Assembly (NCBI GenBank): GCA_900472485.1 | Contig: UCII01000005.1 | Span: 220,520 to 284,519, forward strand | Direction of reading: 5' to 3' | Length of the DNA stretch: 64,000 nt | From: Hyphomicrobiales bacterium | Lineage (GTDB): Bacteria; Pseudomonadota; Alphaproteobacteria; Rhizobiales; Rhizobiaceae | Shown here: positions 55,017 to 64,000 of the stretch, in pieces | Layout: every line of letters begins with the position of its first letter | Position numbering within the stretch: position 1 is the first letter of the stretch | The notes under the pieces: generated by a model | Database searches by the model: none | What the model saw: only the letters and a program-made list of their open reading frames with translations | What the model was told of the DNA's origin: nothing | Position numbers and translations under genes: made by a program

Positions 55017-55586
55017 TCAAAACGGAATGTCATCATCCAGATCGCGCGAGAAGTTACCGCCGCCGCCCTGGCTGCCACCGCCACGATTGCCACCACCGCT
55101 GCGGGACGAGCTCTGCGACGAGGACTGGCCGTAATCGTCGCCACCGTAATCGCCACCGCCGCCGTAGCCACCACCGAAGTCACCGCCGCCGCGGCCCCCA
55201 CGGCTTCCGCCTTCGACGGCACCGCCGCCTTCGCCACGGCCATCGAGCATGGTCAGCGTCGAATTAAAGCCTTGCAGCACGATTTCGGTCGAATACTTAT
55301 CCTGACCGTTCTGGTCCTGCCATTTGCGCGTCTGCAGCGCGCCTTCGATATAGACCTTGGCGCCCTTCTTCAAATATTGCTCGGCGACCTTGCAGAGGCC
55401 CTCATTGAAGATGACGACGCGGTGCCATTCGGTCTTTTCCTTGCGCTCGCCGGAATTACGATCGCGCCAGGTTTCCGAGGTGGCAATATTGAGGTTGGCG
55501 ATCGGGCGGCCGTCCTGCGTGCGGCGGATTTCGGGGTCCGCCCCGAGATTTCCAATCAGAATTACCTTGTTCACACTACCGGCCAT
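55017..55586 (-). CDS. ssb: Single-stranded DNA-binding protein
   Basis: 189 residues. OB-fold (1-110: [27 protein letters not shown]), then a very Gly/Ser-rich flexible linker (about 118-180) and the acidic protein-interaction tip [11 protein letters not shown] 55586 follows GGGTGG; the frame from 55610 lacks a site. Divergent from uvrA, with a shared 271-bp region holding an SOS box, as for E. coli ssb-uvrA. Confidence 0.95.
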   Translation of the reverse strand: MAGSVNKVILIGNLGADPEIRRTQDGRPIANLNIATSETWRDRNSGERKEKTEWHRVVIFNEGLCKVAEQYLKKGAKVYIEGALQTRKWQDQNGQDKYSTEIVLQGFNSTLTMLDGRGEGGGAVEGGSRGGRGGGDFGGGYGGGGDYGGDDYGQSSSQSSSRSGGGNRGGGSQGGGGNFSRDLDDDIPF

Positions 55587-55721
55587 GATACCACCCTGCT
55601 TGCCGCCCATCGACGGCTTTGAAATTCTATCCGAGCACCTTAACCCATTGCGGGCGTCAGGTGCTATTTATGCGGCCTTCCCAGTTCCGTTCATCCACAA
55701 AGAAATCGCCGCGATAATTTT

Positions 55722-55736
55722 GTTCTTTATTTGTTC
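55722..55736. promoter_or_regulatory. LexA (SOS) box between ssb and uvrA
   Basis: GTTC-TTTATTT-GTTC, an exact match to the alphaproteobacterial LexA recognition sequence GTTC-N7-GTTC. It is 121 nt before the uvrA ATG and 135 nt before the ssb ATG, so either or both may be SOS-controlled. Confidence 0.85.
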
Positions 55737-55857
55737 TAATTTATCCCTATGATGATGTCAACGGAATCGAAAACCCGGCTTCACCCTTCATTTCAGCCTC
55801 GACTCGCGGGCTGACATCACTAAATAAAGGCAGACCCCAAAGGACCTGCATACGACG

Positions 55858-58779
<2,922 letters not shown>

Positions 58780-58811
58780 GGTTACCCGGCCGAATGGCCA
58801 AGGAGGAGAGA

Positions 58812-59618
58812 ATGACCAAAGCGGGCGAAATCCGCACAGGGATCGGCGGATGGACCTTCGAGCCGTGGCGCGGGACCTTCTATCCCGACACGCTGAAACA
58901 GAAGGACGAGCTGAATTATGCCAGCCGCCAGCTGAAGGTGATCGAGGTCAACGGCACCTATTACAGTACGCAGAAGCCCGAGGTCTTTGCCAGATGGGCG
59001 GCTGACGTGCCTGACGGGTTCATCTTCTCCTTGAAAGCGACCCGTTTCGTCACAAATCGCCGTGTCCTCTCCGAAGCCGGTGAATCCATGCAGAAGTTTC
59101 TGGAGTCAGGTATCAGCGAACTCGGTGATCATCTCGGCCCGCTGCTGTGGCAGTTCGCACCGACGAAGAAATTCGATCCGGATGATTTCGAGGCTTTCCT
59201 GAAGCTGCTGCCGGCGAAGCAGGATGGTCTTGCACTGAAACACGTCGTGGAAGTCCGGCACGATTCCTTCAAGGTGCCGGAATTCATTGCGCTGCTCGAA
59301 AAATACAATGTTGCGCCCGTTTGCGCCGAGCATTTCGAATATCCGATGATTGCGGATGTCACGGCCGACTTCGTCTATGCCCGCCTGCAGAAGGGATCGG
59401 ATGATATCGAGACCTGCTATCCGCCGAAGGATCTGAAAGCCTGGGCGGATCGCCTGAAAACATGGGCGAAAGGCAATGTGCCTGATGATCTGCCGCTGAT
59501 CGATGCAAAACGCAAGGTCAAGGCGGAACCGCGTGATGTCTTCGCCTTCATGATCCATGAGGGCAAGGTAAATGCGCCGCCCGGTGCGATTGCCTTGCAG
59601 CAGGAAGTGGCGAAATAG
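58812..59618 (+). CDS. DUF72 (YecE-like) protein
   Basis: 268 residues with the DUF72 TIM-barrel pattern: RTGIGGWTFEPWRGTFYP at the start, EVNGTYYSTQKPE, FSLKATRFVTN, LGPLLWQFAPTKKFD and EVRHDSF. Function is unknown. ATG 58812 has AAGGAGG 6 nt upstream, better than the upstream in-frame ATG at 58794. 32 nt after uvrA, convergent with nnr. Confidence 0.88.
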   Translation: MTKAGEIRTGIGGWTFEPWRGTFYPDTLKQKDELNYASRQLKVIEVNGTYYSTQKPEVFARWAADVPDGFIFSLKATRFVTNRRVLSEAGESMQKFLESGISELGDHLGPLLWQFAPTKKFDPDDFEAFLKLLPAKQDGLALKHVVEVRHDSFKVPEFIALLEKYNVAPVCAEHFEYPMIADVTADFVYARLQKGSDDIETCYPPKDLKAWADRLKTWAKGNVPDDLPLIDAKRKVKAEPRDVFAFMIHEGKVNAPPGAIALQQEVAK

Positions 59619-59628
59619 CGCTATAGCA

Positions 59629-61104
59629 CTATAGCGGTTTGACGGCTGCCACCAGGTCTTCGGCGGTCAGCCCCTTGCTGGCATGTTGGCCCGCAAGGCC
59701 ATGCAGCCAGACGCCGGCGGCGGCCGCCTCGAAGGCCGGCGCCCCCTGCGCCATCAGGCCGCCGACAATGCCGGCAAGTACGTCGCCGGAGCCGGCCGTG
59801 GCAAGCCAGGAAGGCGCATTGGCATTGATCAGCGCCCGGCCGTCAGGTGCGGCAATCACGCTATCAGCACCCTTGTAGATGATGGCGGCATGGGCTCTGG
59901 CGGCGGCCGCCCTCGCCTTGTCGATCTTGCTCAGGCGTTCGTCCGCAGCAATATCGGAAAAGAGCCGCGCAAACTCCCCTTCATGCGGCGTCAGCACCAA
60001 GCGTGTCGGTCCCTCGGCAAAGGCATCGAACAATCGCTTCGGCTCGTCGCGAAACGAGGTGATGCCGTCCGCATCCACTACCAAATGGCGATCCGCGAGC
60101 GCGAGGCAGAATTGCCGCGCCTTTTCGCCGGCGCCGAAGCCAGGGCCAAGAACGAAGGTCGAAAGGCGTTTATCAGTAAGCCATTCGCGCAATGAGGCTT
60201 CATCCGCGATGGCATGCAGCATGATTGCCGTCAGCAGGCCGGCATTGACATCAAGCGCTTCGGGCGGCGAGGCGATGGTGACGAGCCCTGCCCCAGCCTT
60301 TAGCCCGGCCATGGCGGACATGCGCGCGGCACCTGTCGCGTTCGGCCCACCAGAGAAGACGACGAGATGGCCTCGCTTGTATTTGTGCGTTTCGACGCCT
60401 GCCGAGGGCATGGCCGCCTGCCACTGTGCCGGCTCGTTTTCGGCGAGCGAGCGGTCGGCATGGGCGCGAACGATGCGGTCGGGAATGCCGATATCGAAGA
60501 CCTCCAGCTCTCCGCACAGGTCGCGACCGGGCAAGAGAAGGTGGCCCGGCTTGCGCGTCATGAAGGTCACCGTGCGCGCGGCATGGAAGGTTGCACCGAG
60601 AATCTGGCCGCTGCGACCATCGAGACCGGACGGGAGATCGACTGAAATCACGGGAATATCCGCAGCCGCGACGCGCGCGATAGTGGCAGCAACGTCATCC
60701 GGAACCGGTCGTGAGAGACCCGCGCCGAAGATCGCATCGATCACGACGTCGCCAGCCAGTGGAATAAAGCCCTCGATCGTCTTGCCCTCGACCGGGCAAT
60801 CAGCAAAGGCGTGGGCCGCATCGCCCTTGAGCCGCTGGGGATCGCCAAGATGGAAAAGCCGCACTTGGGCCCCGGCCCTTTTCAGCGCGCGCGCTGCCAC
60901 ATAACCGTCGCCACCATTGTTTCCCGGCCCGCAGAGAACGGCATATCGGACGGCTCCGGGAAAGTGCCCGAGCGCGACGGCAGCAACCGCCTGCCCTGCC
61001 TTCTCCATAAGCCCATAGGAATCAATGCCGGATGCGGCCGCAGCGCGATCGACGGCAGACATGGCATCAGGGGTGAGGAGCAGATCGGCGAGCGGCAACA
61101 TCAT
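59629..61104 (-). CDS. nnr: Bifunctional NAD(P)H-hydrate epimerase/dehydratase
   Basis: Repairs hydrated NAD(P)H. About 491 residues from 61104 (frame open to 61206): N-terminal YjeF epimerase domain (CGPGNNGGDGYVAARAL, VVIDAIFGAGLSRPV) and C-terminal ribokinase-like dehydratase domain (VFSGGPNATGAARM, VLGPGFGAGE, LTPHEGEFARLF, ATAGSGDVLAGIVGG). Divergent from glnB, an arrangement usual in rhizobia. The start is not sharply defined, since no strong ribosome site precedes either Met. Confidence 0.92.
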   Translation of the reverse strand: MMLPLADLLLTPDAMSAVDRAAAASGIDSYGLMEKAGQAVAAVALGHFPGAVRYAVLCGPGNNGGDGYVAARALKRAGAQVRLFHLGDPQRLKGDAAHAFADCPVEGKTIEGFIPLAGDVVIDAIFGAGLSRPVPDDVAATIARVAAADIPVISVDLPSGLDGRSGQILGATFHAARTVTFMTRKPGHLLLPGRDLCGELEVFDIGIPDRIVRAHADRSLAENEPAQWQAAMPSAGVETHKYKRGHLVVFSGGPNATGAARMSAMAGLKAGAGLVTIASPPEALDVNAGLLTAIMLHAIADEASLREWLTDKRLSTFVLGPGFGAGEKARQFCLALADRHLVVDADGITSFRDEPKRLFDAFAEGPTRLVLTPHEGEFARLFSDIAADERLSKIDKARAAAARAHAAIIYKGADSVIAAPDGRALINANAPSWLATAGSGDVLAGIVGGLMAQGAPAFEAAAAGVWLHGLAGQHASKGLTAEDLVAAVKPL

Positions 61105-61791
<687 letters not shown>

Positions 61792-61853
61792 TCTGCCCGG
61801 CCCGTCAGGTCGCGGCTCGTTTAATCGTCATCTAAGTCAAGGGAAGTAATTTA

Positions 61854-63263
61854 ATGACGACCGCAAGCGAAATTTTGAAACAAATCAAGGATAACGACGT
61901 CAAGTTCGTCGACCTGCGCTTCACCGACCCGAAGGGCAAGCTGCAGCACCTGACGATGGATATCGTCTGTGTGGACGAGGACATGTTCGCCGATGGCGTC
62001 ATGTTCGACGGCTCCTCGATTGCCGGTTGGAAGGCCATCAACGAATCCGACATGGTGCTGATGCCCGACCCGGATACGGTTCACATGGACCCGTTCTTCG
62101 CGCAGTCCACCATGGTCATCCTCTGCGACATCCTCGATCCGGTCTCCGGCGAAGCCTATAACCGCGATCCGCGCGGCACCGCCAAAAAGGCGGAAGCCTA
62201 TCTGAAGGCCTCCGGCATCGGCGACACCGCCTTCTTCGGCCCGGAAGCCGAATTCTTCGTCTTCGATGACGTGAAGTACAAGGCCGATCCCTACAACACC
62301 GGCTTCAAGCTCGACTCCAGCGAACTGCCGTCCAACGACGACACCGACTATGAGACCGGCAACCTCGGCCACCGTCCGCGCATCAAGGGCGGCTACTTCC
62401 CGGTCCCGCCGATCGACAGCTGCCAAGACATGCGCTCCGAAATGCTGACGGTTCTCACCGAAATGGGCGTCGTCGTCGAAAAGCATCACCATGAAGTCGC
62501 CGCCGCCCAACACGAGCTCGGCATCAAGTTCGACACGCTGGTGCGCAACGCCGATAAGATGCAGATCTATAAGTATGTGGTGCATCAGGTCGCCAATGCC
62601 TACGGCAAGACGGCAACCTTCATGCCGAAGCCGATCTTCGGCGACAACGGCTCGGGCATGCACGTTCACCAGTCGATCTGGAAGGGCGGCAAGCCGACCT
62701 TCGCCGGCGACGAATATGCAGGTCTGTCCGAGAGCTGCCTCTATTACATCGGCGGCATCATCAAGCATGCCAAGGCGATCAATGCCTTCACCAACCCGTC
62801 GACGAACTCCTACAAGCGTCTCGTCCCGGGCTATGAAGCTCCGGTTCTGCTTGCCTATTCGGCTCGCAACCGTTCCGCCTCCTGCCGCATTCCGTTCGGC
62901 TCGAACCCGAAGGCAAAGCGCGTCGAAGTCCGCTTCCCTGACCCGACCGCCAACCCCTACCTCGGTTTCGCCGCCATGCTGATGGCCGGCCTCGATGGCA
63001 TCAAGAACAAGATCCATCCCGGCAAGGCCATGGACAAGGATCTCTACGATCTGCCGCCGAAGGAGCTGAAGAAGATCCCGACTGTGTGCGGCTCGCTGCG
63101 CGAAGCGCTGGAAAGCCTGGACAAGGACCGCAAGTTCCTCACCGCCGGCGGCGTCTTCGACGACGATCAGATCGATGCCTTCATCGAACTGAAGATGCAG
63201 GAAGTCATGCGCTTCGAAATGACCCCGCATCCGGTCGAATACGACATGTACTATTCGGTGTGA
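61854..63263 (+). CDS. glnA: Glutamine synthetase type I
   Basis: Makes glutamine from glutamate, ammonia and ATP. 469 residues of the dodecameric [27 protein letters not shown] (metal-binding Glu), [12 protein letters not shown] (metal His), NRSASCRIP and adenylylation Tyr398 in KDLYDLPP, indicating covalent control by GlnE under GlnB. RBS AAGGGAAG. A strong terminator follows. Confidence 0.97.
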   Translation: MTTASEILKQIKDNDVKFVDLRFTDPKGKLQHLTMDIVCVDEDMFADGVMFDGSSIAGWKAINESDMVLMPDPDTVHMDPFFAQSTMVILCDILDPVSGEAYNRDPRGTAKKAEAYLKASGIGDTAFFGPEAEFFVFDDVKYKADPYNTGFKLDSSELPSNDDTDYETGNLGHRPRIKGGYFPVPPIDSCQDMRSEMLTVLTEMGVVVEKHHHEVAAAQHELGIKFDTLVRNADKMQIYKYVVHQVANAYGKTATFMPKPIFGDNGSGMHVHQSIWKGGKPTFAGDEYAGLSESCLYYIGGIIKHAKAINAFTNPSTNSYKRLVPGYEAPVLLAYSARNRSASCRIPFGSNPKAKRVEVRFPDPTANPYLGFAAMLMAGLDGIKNKIHPGKAMDKDLYDLPPKELKKIPTVCGSLREALESLDKDRKFLTAGGVFDDDQIDAFIELKMQEVMRFEMTPHPVEYDMYYSV

Positions 63264-63273
63264 TACAAGTTAC

Positions 63274-63303
63274 GAAAGCCCCGGCCTTGCCGGGGCTTTC
63301 TTC
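63274..63303 (+). terminator. Terminator of the glnB-glnA operon
   Basis: GAAAGCCCCGG (63274-63284) / CCGGGGCTTTC (63290-63300), loop CCTTG, then TTC; a very stable 11-bp stem. Confidence 0.8.
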
Positions 63304-63427
63304 ATAATGAGGAAGCCGGTGGCAGGCGTCCCTCCAAATATCGTCTTCACATTGAGCTGCTGCTCGGCGCAGAACCGAGCCGAATGTGACAGTTCAATGA
63401 AGGAATGGGGCAAAATCCTTGATATCA

Positions 63428-63444
63428 GTGGTGAAAGTCACCAC
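63428..63444 (+). promoter_or_regulatory. Short hairpin upstream of hspQ
   Basis: Perfect 7-bp inverted repeat GTGGTGA-AAG-TCACCAC ending 11 nt before the hspQ ribosome site (GAAAGGAAG). It is not a CIRCE element; it may be an operator or leader structure. Confidence 0.35.
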
Positions 63445-63470
63445 ATGATTGCTTGAAAGGAAGTCGTGCC

Positions 63471-63800
63471 ATGAAACAACGAAACGCAAAATTCAATATT
63501 GGCGACGTGGTTCGACACCGGATGTTCCCCTTCCGCGGTGTCATCTTCGATGTCGATCCGGAATTCGCAAATACAGAGGAATGGTGGAATTCCATTCCCG
63601 CGGAAGTGCGTCCCGATAAGGATCAGCCCTTCTATCACCTTCTCGCCGAAAACGAAGAGACGGAATATGTCGCATACGTATCGGAGCAGAACCTCATCAA
63701 CGATGAGAGCGGACTTCCCCTGCGCAATCCGCAGGTCGCTCAGATCTTCGACCAAGCCCCGACCGGGCAGCTCAAGCCCAAGATGAGCTTCGCCCATTAA
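63471..63800 (+). CDS. hspQ: Heat-shock protein HspQ
   Basis: 109 residues of the HspQ/YccV-like domain (NAKFNIGDVVRHRMFPFRGV, FDVDPEFANTEEWW, QPFYHLLAENEE, VAYVSEQNL). In enteric bacteria HspQ promotes Lon-dependent proteolysis and degradation of mutant DnaA. AAAGGAAG 8 nt before ATG 63471; the frame from 63453 is not used. Followed by a strong terminator. Confidence 0.92.
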   Translation: MKQRNAKFNIGDVVRHRMFPFRGVIFDVDPEFANTEEWWNSIPAEVRPDKDQPFYHLLAENEETEYVAYVSEQNLINDESGLPLRNPQVAQIFDQAPTGQLKPKMSFAH

Positions 63801-63825
63801 GCGCGGGTAAAATATATCCTATTCC

Positions 63826-63860
63826 AAAGGGAAGGCGCTCCCAACGCCTTCCCTTTTTAT
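63826..63860 (+). terminator. Terminator of hspQ
   Basis: AAAGGGAAGGCG (63826-63837) / CGCCTTCCCTTT (63845-63856), 7-nt loop, followed by TTAT; the T-run overlaps the 3' arm. Confidence 0.85.
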
Positions 63861-63913
63861 TTGGCTTCCGAGCATCGCATGCCGTCCTCTGCGCAAAGAA
63901 AAAGCCCGGAGCG

Positions 63914-64000
63914 TGAACTGACCCCATAAAGTTGGACGGTTCATAGGCTGGGATGATTTGAGGGCTGGGTCCTGTATTTCACAGGGCTCAGCCCTTTGAG
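63914..64000 (-). mobile_element. IS3-family insertion sequence, right end only (cut by window edge)
   Basis: TGAACTGACCCCATAAAGTT (63914-63933) is a typical IS3/IS150-group terminal inverted repeat. Directly inside it, on the minus strand, lies the end of a transposase frame. The rest of the element lies beyond position 64000, so the other end and the target duplication cannot be seen. Confidence 0.75.
63941..64000 (-). CDS. IS3-family transposase OrfB, last 19 residues (partial)
   Basis: Reading leftward from 64000 gives LKGLSPVKYRTQPSNHPSL and a TGA at 63943-63941. LSPVKYRTQ is the usual C-terminus of the DDE integrase subunit (OrfB) of IS150-like IS3 elements. The catalytic domain is outside the window. 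Confidence 0.7.
   Translation of the reverse strand, partial: LKGLSPVKYRTQPSNHPSL

Overview
The window looks like chromosomal DNA of a member of the Rhizobiaceae (Rhizobium or a close relative). Reasons: high GC; several gene blocks I know from rhizobial chromosomes (trpD-trpC-moaC-moeA; rlpA-dacF-tmk-holB with metG-tatD; tgt-queA-two peptidyl-prolyl isomerases-coaD; gyrA, ssb, uvrA; nnr / glnB-glnA); an alphaproteobacterial SOS box (GTTC-N7-GTTC) before uvrA; and a sigma-54 site before glnB. Almost all of it is housekeeping DNA, with small accessory insertions. No phage, CRISPR array or large mobile element was seen; the only transposon sequence is the end of an IS3-type element at the right edge.

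Layout. 1-5.5 kb: end of a LysR regulator gene, a divergent pair of citrate-synthase-like genes (one with a DNA-binding N-terminus), a VOC protein, a TehA-type transporter and a short 6-phosphogluconate dehydrogenase. 5.5-11 kb: compact leftward operon ppiD-trpD-trpC-moaC-moeA. 11.2-15.7 kb: a small DUF883 membrane protein, a MarR-EmrA-EmrB type drug efflux operon with 8-nt gene overlaps, and a 3-methyladenine glycosylase. 15.8-17.9 kb: a candidate small RNA, tRNA-Ser(UGA), and a flavodoxin gene overlapping an ECF41 sigma factor. 18-30 kb: rlpA, dacF, tmk, holB, then an inserted NmrA/LysR/TauE segment, then metG-tatD-MBL-ybaK and two accessory genes. 31-36 kb: canonical DacC, DUF1127, LysR, a cold-shock gene followed by rpsU and two unknown small genes, and a RibD/DHFR-like protein. 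36-45 kb: a heterodimeric ABC exporter, FMN reductase, HxlR regulator with a FabF paralogue, DUF4864, a SleB-type lipoprotein hydrolase and a VOC protein. 45-51 kb: queuosine genes, two cyclophilins, coaD, three tiny membrane proteins and an epimerase. 51-64 kb: gyrA, marC, ssb / uvrA (SOS), DUF72, nnr, glnB-glnA, hspQ and the IS end.

How the parts work together. Cell-wall maturation (RlpA, DacF, DacC, SleB-like), nucleotide supply and replication (Tmk, HolB, GyrA, Ssb), DNA repair (UvrA, MPG), translation (MetG, TGT/QueA, S21, tRNA-Ser, YbaK) and nitrogen control (GlnB, GlnA) are represented. The most interesting signals are: (1) a citrate-synthase fold fused to a DNA-binding head, facing a citrate synthase paralogue across a palindrome-rich 81-bp gap; (2) a promoter-hairpin-terminator unit at 15.8 kb that looks like an unannotated small RNA; (3) an ECF41 sigma/flavodoxin pair with a near-consensus autogenous promoter and a second copy of part of that promoter beyond the sigma gene; (4) core enzymes with altered key residues (DacF KTG motif, TGT zinc ligands, UvrA zinc ligand, GyrA Ala at the Ser83 position). 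No computation or database search was possible; coordinates and motifs were read by eye.
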